A stretch of DNA of 64,000 nucleotides from Anodontia alba (GCA_964016985.1 OZ024830.1:20422387-20486386); one strand, 5' to 3'. Shown: positions 1 through 10,846, counted from the stretch's first letter. Translations and numbers: made by a program. The notes: generated by a model not told the origin, from the letters alone.

Positions 1-1358
1 TATATCCAAGCATTTGTTATGATTTTTATAATAAATAACATTTGTTTGGGTTTCAGTTTAACCTCACTATCAACAATCTTTCAGTGATGTTGTGACAAAG
101 CCTGGATCTGTTGGTGGGAACTGATGCTGGTTTGTAGTGCTTGCTGCCTTGCTGAGTTTCATTCGACATGGTCACATCATACAGCACCATTGCTATTAGG
201 CGATCGGTACATGGAGTGAAAAATATGACTTAATACGACCTTTCTACACAAATGTACACCACACCTTAAATTGAAGCCCTATATGTGTGCTTTCAGATGA
301 GGTATGATGTAGGCTTCTGGGGTGGTGCAGATGCCTGAAAAAGGTACCTTATGTACAGTACCTGGAATTCTATATTGCTATTTTATACCTGAGCTTTGAA
401 GCCATCTGTTACAATAATGTTATTTGTTTCTCTTACATGGAGTTATATAAAAGTATACAAACATAATTTCTACCATTTTAATGAAATTTAAAACTACATA
501 TGTCGTTGCACGGAAAAAGGTACCATTTTTACATAAAAAGTGCATTTTTCATTAGTGCAGTATATAGTTTGTTACCATTTAATTGTATTGAAGACAGTTT
601 CTACATGTTAAATATCAAACAATTAACCTTTTATTATTTGGTAATTAATAAGGCATGTTGTGGGCATCAATGGTGGTAATAATGCCATAAAAAAGGTACC
701 TTATGCACAGAATCCAAAATATCCACTGCACAAACATTACAGTTAGTTTTAGATTATAGTATGAATCCTGACCATCTAAATAGAACACTTGATTAGTGAG
801 TTAGCAAATACAACTAAATTTACTTAAAACTATCAAAATAAAAGGATCAAACCAATGAAATATGTGAAATAAGATAAGTTACTGTCAGGTAAAAAGGTGC
901 CTTTTCAGATACCATATAGATGTTTTTTAGTAAGAATGTCATATGTATACAATAATTAAGCTATCATAATAAACCAGTTTCAATTGAAGAGGTTTAACTT
1001 CTTTCATTGAAAGAAAATAAAAACAACAAAAAAGAACAATGATACAAAAGACATCTATCAGTGGTCTAAAATAGCTTTTTCTAACAGGTTGTGAGCTGAC
1101 ATTTGCAACATGTGTATACCCAGTCACTTGCAACCGCATGCCATCTTTCAAATGGGCCGCTCTGTAAATCCTGCATCAATATGTTCTAAAATTAACCTTT
1201 TGTAACCTGCAATATTCTTTTAGCCATCGTTCACCTTATATGATGTGTGAAAGGTGGTTATGGCATTTGTCTTTTCCTTCACAAGGGCATATAATGGTGC
1301 ACGTTAGTTCATCTGACTGACATACGCAAAATTAAGTTCTCTTGATGAAATAATATCT

Positions 1359-4030
1359 TCAATAAAAAACTTCTTCAGATACTTCAATATCTTCAACCAA
1401 CATCTTATTCAGTTCATTTTGGCATTTGTCATCGCTTTGGCAAGGACAAATTTCAGTACACGTTAAACTATTAGTTCCTGATACATACTTGCTGGCGCAG
1501 ATGTTACAACCTCTGCAAGAACAAACAAGTTCTCTCAGTACCTCAGCACTGACTGAACCATCAAAAAAAAAAACAAAAAAAACAGTTAAAATGGTATTGT
1601 TTTCTACCTTCCATCCATGACCAACTGGAGAGGGAATGTTTGGCACAGACTGATGGGCATGTATCCACATTTTAGCTAGCCAAGATGCTCCGAGAAGATG
1701 TTGTTCAAAATTAGCTTCTGAAGGGGGCAGTTTTGAAAGTCATTGTTTCTATTGTAGTAGCTAATCTGAAACGCAGATAATTTAGACTACTATGATATTT
1801 TCCTGCTTTGTGTGTTGGTCATATCCCGGGGTCATATAGACTTGCAATTAACTTTCGTCCAGCACGGACAGCTCCCTGTTCATCACTGCCATACAACTCT
1901 GAGAGATCTGTAAACTTATCTATTCCTATTTCTTGAATCATTTTCAACACTGGCTTCTTTCCTATTCCAAACAGTGCTGAGGTAGAATCACAACCTGTAA
2001 GGGCATGTATCCCAGGAAGACCAAACAGAACAACAGCCCTAGAAACTTGGAAATATTGTAAATGAGAATAAAACGTCTCTGATCAGCTGTCTTTGTGACT
2101 CTTCCTGTCTCAATCCAAAATCCTGAAACATGTTTCATTTGGGAAAATAATAGAAATCCAGCAGAACAACATCTGTATCTGGTGTTTTGATGACTATTCT
2201 AGCATTATCACTCGATCGAGTCTGCATCCACTGCATGCAAGTTCATTCGTGTATCGGCCTCTTTACGTGTGGATGCTAAGGATTCTGACTTGGTCTTTCC
2301 TTCTGAAGATAGACATACAACAGTTTTATCATCCACAAAACCACCTACTATCACCAGATTTCTCTCATGGTGGGATTGTAGGGCTTGTGATTCACATGCT
2401 CTTTCTTTGATATACTGAGAGATGAACTGGTTGAGTGCTGCCTTATTTTCGGGTAATGACATAATTTTTTTTCCAAGGCAGTATTGATCTTCCTGCTATC
2501 ACTTGATACTGTCTTCCCGTTGGACCTGCACTTTCACGTCTTTCCTCTCCTGCAGATTTTACAGAGTCTTTATTGTCATATCTATCAAACATATCAACAA
2601 CACTGTCCGCATCTCTGAAGCAGTGAAGAAGTGTATCTATGTAAACATTTGCTAGTTGCTGAAATGAGGCCTGATATCACCTGGCATCATTTGCAAAATG
2701 GCCATTGCATCACGTATATAGATAGTGGATGTTCCTACATGTGTCGGAAGCAACTTTACACCAGGTCCATTTTCTTCCAACTTGTGTAGCAATTCAGCCT
2801 TTGTGATTTTCCTCATAGAACCATCTTTGTGGAAAAGGGAAGTTAGAACAGATGAGACAGGCTGTGTGGGCTCACTCTTTATCGAAACTTCCTCTCTGGT
2901 CTTTGATAGTGTAAGAAATCTTCAAAAAACAAGTTCTGAGCTTATTGTCATACCACTTGCCTTTCCCTGTATGATGACTGGTGTTTTCTTCTTCACATCA
3001 GAGAATGTATTCAGGCGGGATCTTGTAACAGCAGCCTAGAGACTTGTTTTCCCTTTTGTTGATAGTGTTTCTTTCACAAAAGCACCAAACTTCTTTTCTC
3101 CAGTTTTGACTGCTGATAGAAGAGATTCTTGTGGAGCATGTAGTCCTGATGAAATGTTCAGCAAAATTCCTTCTGGGTGTGAATCAGCATCAAACGGGTA
3201 AGCACTGTTGCAAACTTCATTACTGCTTATGAAGAGTCTCAATAAAATCGAGACTCCTATTTTCTAATCCATAGTATATTCTTTGTTTCCAAAGGCAACC
3301 TTTTTGACATTTATTTTACTAAACTGCAGCTGGTGTTAGTGCCATGTGGCGGCAGTAGAACGTCTCCCCGTACATCACCCGTACTCCCCCGTACATCACC
3401 ACAGTGCAGATTGTATTTCATTTCCTTTGGAATCATTTGGTTTATTTTGGTATATTTGAAAAAGAGTTCTGCTCATTTTATATGCTAGAGGGCATAAACA
3501 GTGTTGCAAACTTCATTACTGCTTACGAAGAGTCTCAATAATACTCAGAATCCCATGTTCTAATTCGTAGTGTGTTCTTTGTTTCTAAAGGCAATCTCTT
3601 TGACGTTTATTTTGGACATGCTTTTAATCTCTTTTAATGGCGGCTGGTTGTGCCTGCTGATGTATTTCCATGTGTTTTACAGTTTGTCCATTTCTAATCC
3701 GTATATGGGATGCATAATTTCCAAGGATATGATGTGTCACAGAGCATTGTACCAGAGCAGGCTGCTTTCATATCAGTCCTGTGATACCATTGTCACCCAT
3801 GGAATCGCTGATAACAGTTGTTTCTGTCCCCATGTCACTCCATATGCCATTGTATTTGCCTGGAGAACGTCAAACAGAGAAGTTCCCTTTCCTAAATGCC
3901 TCTTGAATATAGTCGGGATGCTACAACATATCTAAGAGGTATAGTGGGGTCCATCGGGAATAGTTATTCCTGTTGGCCACAAAAATATGGCAACATCTTG
4001 GCAGTAGTATGAAGACTGATATTCCATAAC
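1359..4030 (-). pseudogene. Broken gene for a protein with XPG/FEN-like nuclease signatures and a cysteine-rich tail
   Basis: Conserved blocks run in order on the minus strand. Near 4000 is MLPYF followed, in another frame, by NNYSRWTPLYLLDM. At 3720-3900 is WSDMGTE and a GITGLI segment. At 3036-3242 is ILLNISSGLHAP. Near 2790-2830 is DGSMRKITKAELLHKLEE. At 2208-2290 is KEADTRM with LHAVDAD, then IVIKTPDTDVVLL in a shifted frame (about 2170-2205). At 1810-2050 is HALTGCDSTSALFGIGKK, and at 1359-1670 are IPSPVGHGW and a Cys-rich segment (ELVCSCRGCN, LTCTEICPC). EAD, the DTD pair and the GCD...GIGK block resemble the acidic I-region and helix-hairpin-helix of FEN/XPG nucleases, and the tail resembles CRC/tesmin-like CXC clusters; both are inferences. 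I know the block order from uncharacterised proteins of aquatic invertebrates. Several frame changes and in-frame stops (for example after YLLDML, and after GLI) indicate a pseudogene, though introns could explain some shifts. Its place between terminal repeats suggests a transposon protein. Confidence 0.6.
3199..3615. repeat. Local duplication of about 115 bp, copies about 298 bp apart
   Basis: 3203-3318 and 3501-3615 share long stretches such as GTTGCAAACTTCATTACTGC and GAAGAGTCTCAATAA. The first lies within the pseudogene block at 3036-3242, so part of the gene was duplicated after or during its decay. Confidence 0.75.
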
Positions 4031-5340
4031 CCATCTCTGCACTATTTGTTAGCAGGAGAACTCTGCAGCTTCCAGGAACATACACTAGTATTTGAAGGCT
4101 GGTGAAACAGCATCCCTATTCATTAAACTTTCCGAACAATGGTGCTAGATGTTGACTGAATGATTTATCTAAATCATGTGCTGTCCTCTGTCTGGTTTGC
4201 ACATCTGACTGCCAAGCCTCATATGTATCATTCAGTTGTTGCCAAAAACTTTCAGGGATTTCCACTTCAACACATCCTTTTGATATTTGCATTTGGTACG
4301 ATTTTTTGTATGTTGCTAACCAAAGCTGAAACATGAAATTGCCAGATCAGAAGATGGGATATATGTGCCTGACAGAATCATTTATATCAGTGATGGCAGA
4401 CAGTTGATACACGAGGGGGATGACAACGTTGACATTAATGCAGAAACAACTGACGGGAAAAACACATTTCATTCTATGGCTAGAGTGTTTCTTCAAAATA
4501 AATGAACAAACTTGCACGTGGTTTGCTCTACCGACCATTCTAAGGCGGTGGTCCCGGTGTTAGTCTTACTCTTTGTTGCTTTGTGGTTTATTCTACGAGG
4601 CGATTTTTTGTATGTCTTTCCATGTGTCATTTTGTTCTTGTGTTTTTAAGTCCTTTTAGTATTGCGATTACCTCGCTTGGGGAAGAGAGAGCTAATCTTA
4701 GTGCTTTTTGTACGTTTGTTCGGTTTGTGCTTGTTTAGATTTGTCGGTTTCCTCTTCCTCTTGGGGTCTGGGAAGGGCTGCAGTTTGTGATTATGGCACT
4801 CCCTGGACTTTTCTCTTACCTTTTTTTTCAGATAGTGTTCATATTCCTGTCTCTGAAATCAACTGAAACAGAATGTGTCAAATTAACAAAGTCATTGCCT
4901 TTTGAGACTCTGAAACAGCGTCCAGAGCCAAATCAAAAAAGAAATGCAAATTAGATTGTTTACATTCTCAAGAGTTTCTGCTGCTGCTTAAGTGATAAAT
5001 GGATGTAATTCTCTGTTATAAAACAAGAGTGTATACTTTTACCATTTGATTTCGAATACATTCTCAGATATTACACTGAAAGATAAAATTCTGCACGACT
5101 TCAACAACATTATTTTCTAATGCATGTAATTAAAAATATATTTGTTTTAATTAAATATATAATTTAATCAAGTTTTTTTATTAAACATGGTAAATATGTC
5201 ATAAACTACACTTCAGACAGCTTGTTATTATGCATTAGCTTCATTATGAGTAACGGTAAGGAAAATTTTGTAGGGTAGAAATTACCAAATTTGGTAATAT
5301 GGCTCACAGTGACCTACTTCTGAGTCATTTCTATGGTAAC
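4031..5340. other. Non-conserved interior of the 5.3-kb element
   Basis: A 72-codon minus-strand frame (4116-4334) lies just upstream of the recognisable pseudogene blocks and may be its amino-terminal part, but I do not recognise it. The rest is AT-rich with no supported gene. Confidence 0.35.
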
Positions 5341-5554
5341 TGCACCACCTGGGAAGCCTACATCATGTCTCATTCAACTCTAGAGACATCAAGCTTTAAA
5401 ACGATATATAACAACCTTTTGTGTTGAAACCTCGCATTAAACAAAATTCTGATGACTTTTAGCTCCTATGCCGATCGCCTATATGGTAGTACCAATTTTA
5501 GAAAGTCTTAATTATGATCCCCAGAGCTCCAGTCAGATAGGGCATTTTTTTTAA

Positions 5555-5820
5555 CCAAAAAGTTTTTTATATTTCTTCAGAGGACCAGTTCAGGAAGAGT
5601 ATTTGATGATAATTCGGAGATAATTTTCACCAATTCTCCATAAAAACCTATATTGTGGGTACTCATTAGCAGTGCCTCACTGAGGCACTTCTAATGAGTA
5701 CCTACAACAGGTTTTTATGGACAAATAAAAAAAGTTCGCTCAAAATTATCATCAGATAATACTTCTTAACAAGTCCTCTGTTTCTCCATCAAAACATGTT
5801 ATGGATTCTTATTAGAGATA
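5555..5820. mobile_element. Family A-like palindromic MITE, diverged
   Basis: Its core carries the family A signature GTGGGTACTCATTAG followed by an inverted copy, with tip GTGCCTCACTGAGGCAC. Outer arms are degenerate and no target duplication is visible. Confidence 0.6.
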
Positions 5821-6016
5821 TTTCTGTGTGGTGTGTCTACTGGGTACAGACATCATATGTTTTTGTTGAGAAATAAGACAAATATACATCCTATCTATGA
5901 CGACCCTGCTGGGGATTGCACTTACAATCTCACGACCCAATCATGACCCCAGCCAAAGTGTATTGGACCCAATCATGACCCCAGCCAAGTGTATTATAGA
6001 GACTGTCTTGTACATT

Positions 6017-6216
6017 TTAACCCTTGCCCTGCTGATCCCAGATATGCCCTCCTTTGCAGACAGTGCAGATCCAGATCAGTTGACTTCTTCACTGGCTGGA
6101 TCTGCAGTTTGTCACTATGCATGTGAAATTGTATCAACAACCTGGATCAAGCAATCTGATTGGCTGAAAATTAGAAGTAGCTGTGGCATCTTAATTTATT
6201 CAGCATGGCAAGGGTA
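6017..6216. mobile_element. Family B (TTAA) MITE, right end degenerate
   Basis: It starts TTAACCCTTGCCCTGCTGA and retains family internal sequence (GATTGGCTGAAAATTAGAAG, ATCTTAATTTATTCAGCA). The right terminus has lost TTAA and runs straight into a family C right arm (6217-6281), so this is either a truncation or a chimera. Confidence 0.7.
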
Positions 6217-6281
6217 CAAAATAAGAAAAATGTTTCAATATGTTGTCTGCTAAAAATTTTACCCAGAGTGCAAAGCATTAA
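6217..6281. mobile_element. Family C right arm, fragment
   Basis: The stretch AATAAGAAAAATGTTTCAAT and TTTTACCCAGAGTGC match the right arm of family C. The left arm is absent, replaced by a family B element. Confidence 0.6.
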
Positions 6282-6297
6282 GTTCCACAGAGCTAGA

Positions 6298-6608
6298 GCC
6301 CGCCTCGGTGGCTCAGTTGGATGCGCCGTCCGACTGGAGACCAGGAGGTCGCGGGTTCAACCCCCGCCGAGGTCGGCAACATTCTTTCGTGGAGATTGAT
6401 CATGAAATATTTTCTACGGTCATTCTCTCCCTTCCGCTGATTCAAGAAGGGCAGTTGTCAGTTTCTGGCGAAAGAATGTGCACAAAACTGGTTAACCGCT
6501 TAGAGGACTAAGCCTTCCCAGTAAACGTGTGGTTAGGTAAACTGACCGCGCTCGACATGACCCCATTGGGTTGACTGGGCCGTAAAACCTCAACACAAAC
6601 AAACAAAA
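6298..6608 (+). mobile_element. Complete tRNA-derived SINE with 14-bp target duplications
   Basis: The head is tRNA-like. It has a perfect A box (TGGCTCAGTTGG, 6309-6320) and a B box (GGTTCAACCCC, 6354-6364) suited to RNA polymerase III. The body carries the conserved block found in all six SINE copies here (GGTTAACCGCTTAGAGGACT on this strand). The tail is ACAAACAAACAAAA. TCCACAGAGCTAGA flanks both sides exactly (6284-6297 and 6609-6622), marking a recent insertion by a LINE-type mechanism. The layout recalls molluscan V-SINE types such as RUDI, but I could not compare them. Confidence 0.85.
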
Positions 6609-6896
6609 TCCACAGAGCTAGATTGAATTGCATCCAGAAAAAATATCCATACTTGGATACTGGTGCTATGCTGTTTGACTATAAAATTACCTTGTTGTAG
6701 AGGGACATACAAGGAGCAAACTCGAAACTCTCAAGCCGTATCACACCAATCCAGCCCACCTGATAAACATCTGTCTCATCGTCATGGTTACATAATGCTG
6801 ATGGATGAACCTGCAATAAGACAAAAAAAAGGCCATTGTTACTATCTGAAATTATCCATGGAGACTATTCAGAAGATAATTGCTGTAACTTTTCTA

Positions 6897-7109
6897 TTAA
6901 CCCTTCTCTTGTTGAACACTATATGCCCTGTCTTAGCAAACAGTGTAGATCCAGATTAGTTGGCTTCTGAAGAAGCCAACTGATCTGGATCTGCACTGTT
7001 TGTCATTAACTATGTGAATTTCTATCAAAAACCCAGAGCAAGTAATCTTATTGGCTGGAAATTAGAAGTGGGCATGGCATCTTAATTTATTCAGCATGAC
7101 AAGGGTTAA
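6897..7109. mobile_element. Family B MITE, intact TTAA ends
   Basis: It has TTAA at both ends (6897-6900, 7106-7109). The central hairpin has tip TTGGCTTCTGAAGAAGCCAA inside arms of the CAGTGTAGATCCAGATTAG type. Confidence 0.85.
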
Positions 7110-7225
7110 AACAGACAGTCATAAGCAAACAATGTAGAACCAGACCAAATGTTACAGAATGCAGCATCTGATCAGGATCTACACCATTTCCCACCCATCC
7201 AACACCAACAAAAGTAGTAAAATGG
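7110..7225. mobile_element. Family H-like MITE fragment
   Basis: ACAGACAGTCATAAGCAAAC and a partner ATCAGGATCTACACC match the family H arms. The tip is degraded and the outer terminal repeats are missing. Confidence 0.5.
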
Positions 7226-7255
7226 ACTCCTAATTCTAGGACAAGCAAGGCAACT

Positions 7256-7487
7256 GTTAAGATAGACTGGCTCCAGTCTCCAGTGACTAAATATTTTTTT
7301 CTTATAACCCTGTTTGAGAATCCACTTAAACAAAACCAAAATAATCATGACTATAAAAGCTGGTCACTAGTGATCAGCCTTCACAGTCATGATATTATTT
7401 TGGCATTATTTTATTGGATTATCAAACCGGATTATAATAAAAGATATTTAGTCATTGAAGACTGGAGCCAGTCTATGGTTAAGATGT
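7256..7487. repeat. Imperfect palindrome, about 230 bp, MITE-like
   Basis: TAGACTGGCTCCAGTC at the left is answered by GACTGGAGCCAGTCTA at the right. The next arm segment (TGACTAAATAT) is likewise inverted, and AAATAATCATGACT faces AGTCATGATATTATTT further in. No other copy was noticed. Confidence 0.65.
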
Positions 7488-7510
7488 TGAAATTCATAGG
7501 CCTAGATAGG

Positions 7511-7660
7511 TAAATATTTTTCGTATTTCTCCACGAAAACATATGTTGTAGGTACTCATTAGAAGTGCCTCATTGAGGCACTACATATGCTGAGGGTACT
7601 AATGAGTACACACAGCATATATTTTTGTGGATAAATAAGAAAATTATCAATAGTACTTAT
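7511..7660. mobile_element. Family A core, diverged
   Basis: It contains CTCCACGAAAACATATGTTG and an inverted partner ending in GGATAAATAAGAAA. The right half of the tip is rearranged (ACTACATATGCTGAGGGTAC). Confidence 0.6.
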
Positions 7661-7713
7661 ATTTAGGTTAAATATGGTATGGGTCTTTGTCTTTTGTTCA
7701 AACACAGTTTGTA

Positions 7714-7800
7714 TACAGACAACCCTCTTTATATCGACACTCGATACAATGACAAAATTCGCTATAATGACAATTTGACTGTCACGAAACTTTCTCTTAA
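7714..7800. repeat. Possible transposon terminal-repeat fragment
   Basis: GACAACCCTCTTTATATCGA with AAATTCGCTATAATGACA resembles pogo-like terminal-repeat sequence known from animals. Only one end is seen. Confidence 0.3.
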
Positions 7801-7852
7801 GAGGTAACTGTTAGTCACAAATTATGCAAGAATATTGTATTCAATACTTTAA

Positions 7853-7945
7853 AGAAACATATGTTTTGGATATTTGTAAGAATTGCCTCAATGAGGCAAT
7901 TCTAACAAATATCCAAAACATATGTTCTATGATGAAATAAGAACA
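7853..7945. mobile_element. Compact family A-like hairpin with its own tip
   Basis: ACATATGTTTTGGATATTTG is answered by CAAATATCCAAAACATATGT. The tip is GAATTGCCTCAATGAGGCAATTC-like, self-complementary and different from other copies. Confidence 0.75.
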
Positions 7946-8266
7946 AAACAAGACTTTTATTACAATCTGCTCACTACATACTCTGTGCAACAGCAAATTC
8001 ATTTTAATGGCAACGTCTTTGGAAACAATTGTTGTTGTTGTAACGATGGTTCACTGTATATAGTTATTGAATACCCTGAGCATTCGGGGTCTGCATTCGC
8101 TCTGGAGGCAATTTTCACATGCCATATTATGAAACAGATGTCATACCAGTTTTGACAAGACTGTCACAGGTTGTTGTTGATTTCCTCTGCATTACTAAAA
8201 TGGAAGTATTTTTTTTTAATTTGTTTTTAATTTGGCTGGACTGAAATTCAGTAATTTTCCCATATC

Positions 8267-9026
8267 CACAGCTCCAGATAAGAGGGGGGTATCCACATAG
8301 TATTTTTCTTATTTGTCCATGAATATATGTTGTGGGTACTCATTAGAAGGGCCTCGTGCCATGAAACCATATGTTGTGGGTACTCATTAGAAGCACCTCA
8401 CTCCAAGAAAACATGTTGTGGGAACTCATTAGAAGGGCCTCGCTCCACAAAAACATTTATTGAGGGTACTCATTAAAAATGCCTTGTTCCATGAAAACAT
8501 GTGGTGTGGGTACTCATTAGAAGCATTATGGTCCACAAAAAAGTATGGTGTGGGTACTCATTAGAAGCATCATGGGCCACAAAAACATATGGTGAGGGCA
8601 CTCATTAGAAGCATCATGGTCCACAAAAATGTATGGTGTGGGTACTCATTAGAAGCATAATGGTACACAAAAACATATGGTGTGGGTACTCATTAGAAGC
8701 ATCATGGTCTACAAAAACGTATGGTGTGGGTACTCATTAGAAGTATCATTGTCCACAAGAACATATGGTGTGGGCACTCATTAGAAGCATCATGGTCCAC
8801 AAAAACATGTGGTGTGGGCACTCATTAGAAGCATCATGGTCCACAAAAATGTATGCTGTGGGTACTCATCAGAAGTATCATGGTCCACAAAAACATATAG
8901 TGTGGATACTCATTAGAATCACCTCAGTGAGGCTCTTCTTATGCGTCACAACATATCTTTTTTAGGAGAAAGAAGAAAAATATCAGTAATTTTCAGTTGG
9001 AAAAAAGTGCCTTATCTGGAGCTATG
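8267..9026. mobile_element. Family A MITE expanded by an internal tandem array
   Basis: The outer ends are family A (CACAGCTCCAGATAAGAG left, CTTATCTGGAGCTATG right) with flanks CATATC/CATATT. Usual length is about 190 bp, but this copy is 760 bp because the left arm core is repeated in tandem (8325-8940). Confidence 0.8.
8325..8940. repeat. Tandem array of 44-bp units, about 14 copies
   Basis: Each unit reads ATATGGTGTGGGTACTCATT, then AGAAGCATCATGGTCCACAA and AAAC. It is the family A left arm core repeated head to tail. The first units and last unit are closest to ordinary family A, while central units share GGTGTGG and ATCATGGTCC variants, as expected of local homogenisation. Confidence 0.9.
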
Positions 9027-9032
9027 CATATT

Positions 9033-9545
9033 ACCGTATTCAACCTAATTAATGCACATACAGTAAATGTCTTAAAATTTCGAACACCAAAATGTCTGAC
9101 AAAATGACATATGCAAACAGTGCAGACCAAGATCAGACTGCTCCTGAAGGAGCAGTCTGATCAGGGTCTACATTTCACTGACTATTTCAAGAAACAGCTG
9201 CATAAAAAGCATAATCCAGGCCAAAATGGTATGGAATAAAGTGTATGAAATTTTTGGACATTTACTGTGCTCCTATATAAGCACAATCAAGCAGTTCCAT
9301 AGTCTTCAGATTACAACCAGTGTACTTCTTGTCTATCTTCTTTATAAAAGGCATATGTTGTGGGTACCCAAAATAAGTACCCGCAGCATTATTATGCTTT
9401 TATAAAGAAGATTAGTGGAAAAAATACACAAAAAAATGTCGCATTATAAGCATCATTTGATAAGTCCTTTGCTGATCTTTTTTTTTTTTTTTTTTTTCTT
9501 TAAAGTGTACCTTTAGTATAGGTAGGTACAAATTTTACCAAAAGC
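9033..9545. mobile_element. Family J element, interrupted by family I
   Basis: The left end TTACCGTATTCAACCTAATT is at 9032-9050. The sequence resumes after the inserted family I copy with CTATATAAGCACAATCAAGC. The palindromic core GGCATATGTTGTGGGTACCC is near 9350 and the right part includes GTGTACCTTTAGTATAGG. Confidence 0.65.
9061..9267. mobile_element. Family I MITE (CAGTAAATG ends)
   Basis: CAGTAAATGTCTTAAAATTT at the left is inverted at the right (GGACATTTACTG). The core hairpin tip is AGACTGCTCCTGAAGGAGCA-like between CAGTGCAGACC-type arms. It sits inside a family J copy. TA precedes the left end and TG follows the right, a possible decayed TA duplication as in Tc1/mariner. Confidence 0.7.
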
Positions 9546-9899
9546 AGTGATTTATTTACCTTTAGGTTCTACTGAATCCAAGGGACACACATGATTGATA
9601 TTTAATGAGTCCCAGGATAAAAGCAAGAGACCTTTACATATAATCAAGCAGTTTTCTATTGTATTTTGTGAGTTTAGGGACTCACATATATAAATTTTGT
9701 TAGTCCCAGAGACAAAGTTGTGAGTATATGAAGCGGAACTCGCAAAAATCACTGCAAAAGTGTTTTGTCTCTAGTAAAATGACTAAGATAAGAAAGAAGA
9801 AAACTATGTAATGCCTTGAGAAAAGGTTCCTTCAGAGTCTATAGGACCATTTAGAACCATAACAGTCAGCAATGTGACCACTCACAATCTGTGAAAGCC

Positions 9900-10010
9900 C
9901 TTTGCTAAACATTGATGTAGTCTACAATATCCAATGTTTCTCTAAGCAGACAGTGCAGGCCATGATCATACTGTGCAGATGCACAGGCTGATCTGGACCT
10001 TCCCTTTTGG
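9900..10010. repeat. Family H-related hairpin remnant
   Basis: CAGACAGTGCAGGCCATGAT pairs loosely with GGCTGATCTGGACC. Ends are not recognisable. Confidence 0.35.
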
Positions 10011-10035
10011 CATATTCTTCACATGGCACACCTCA

Positions 10036-10235
10036 CATAGCTCCAGATAAGGAGTACCCAGAAAAAAAAATATTTTTCTTATTTCTCCACGAAAACATAT
10101 GTTGTGGGTACTCATTAGAAGTGCCTCCTCGAGGCACTTCTAATGAGTACCCACAACATATGTTTTCATGGAGAAATAAGAAAAATATCAATAATTTTTG
10201 GCTGTAAGAAAGAAAATGTCTTATCTAGAGCTATG
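10036..10235. mobile_element. Family A MITE, full length
   Basis: It runs from CATAGCTCCAGATAAGG to CTTATCTAGAGCTATG. The arms TTCTCCACGAAAACATATGT and its partner are nearly perfect, with tip GTGCCTCCTCGAGGCAC. No clear target duplication is seen. Confidence 0.8.
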
Positions 10236-10518
10236 ACTCTGATGTATCTGGATTACCTCTTATCTGAACTGTTGGCTGATAAGCACTTTCAAAGCAAACA
10301 TTTTCATTTTCACAGCACTTGCACAAAAATTTACATTAATGTGAACTGTTTATAAGATTATATACTGCTTCATTAATTTCTTAATCTGATACCGATTATT
10401 TGAAGTTTTAATGAAATAAGTAAATTTCTTCCGATCTTTATAAGGGTCATGTGCTATTAGGATGGATTTTACATGGAATGGAATTTTGATGTAGTGTAAA
10501 ATCTAAAAATATGCTTCA

Positions 10519-10846
10519 TTAACTCTTAGCATGTTGGGTAAAACTTTCCAAAATATTTTTTATGCCCCTGCCATTCGAAGAAATTTGGAAAGAGCATATA
10601 GTGTTACCCCTGTCCGTCCTTCCGTCCATCTCCACCCATATGCGGCATTTGCAATTTGAATCTAAGTTTTTCAGGCAGGGGCATCTGTGTCCTTTGGACG
10701 CATTTTTAGTTTCTTTCTGATTTTTCCAGGAAAATAGTGTTTTCATACAAAATCCATTTATTGACAAGTTTTATTTTTTGAGAAAGAAAAAAAAGTCATC
10801 AATTTGTCACCTGCTAAGTTTGCCCAGAGAGTGGTAAAGGTCAAAT
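10519..10846. mobile_element. Family C (TTAA) MITE with an inserted element
   Basis: The left end is TTAACTCTTAGCATGTTGGG and the right end is TTGCCCAGAGAGTGGTAAAG. The middle is interrupted at 10562-10684. Confidence 0.65.
10562..10684. mobile_element. 123-bp inverted-repeat element nested in family C
   Basis: ATGCCCCTGCC at the left and GGCAGGGGCAT at the right are exact inverted repeats. The middle contains TGTCCGTCCTTCCGTCCATC. The element interrupts the family C arm, so it is younger. Confidence 0.7.

Larger units (their letters stand above)
197..5481. mobile_element. 5.3-kb DNA-transposon-like element with long diverged terminal inverted repeats
   Basis: The left end (197-330) matches the reverse complement of 5341-5481. 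Both outer ends read TAGGCGATCGG, and both inner ends share ATGATGTAGGCTTC followed a few bases later by GGTGGTGCA. Identity between is patchy, so the copy is old. TAT lies directly outside each end (194-196 and 5482-5484) and may be a 3-bp target duplication, although such a short match could be chance. Inside lies one broken minus-strand gene (1359-4030). The left subterminal part repeats AAAAAGGTACC-like motifs near 337, 514, 689 and 892, possible protein-binding sites. I infer a cut-and-paste transposon. The superfamily is not recognised. Confidence 0.6.

Noticed and set aside
3570..3935. 121-codon plus-strand frame
   Set aside because: It lies opposite the pseudogene blocks on the minus strand and shows no protein features.
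6298..6375. tRNA gene
   Set aside because: A and B boxes are perfect, but the sequence is the head of a SINE with a body, simple-repeat tail and target duplications, and related copies occur elsewhere.
8325..8940. CRISPR-like array
   Set aside because: The units are contiguous 44-bp repeats with no unique spacers, in a eukaryotic MITE.
8765..8965. Coding frame of 66 codons
   Set aside because: It is a by-product of the 44-bp tandem array.
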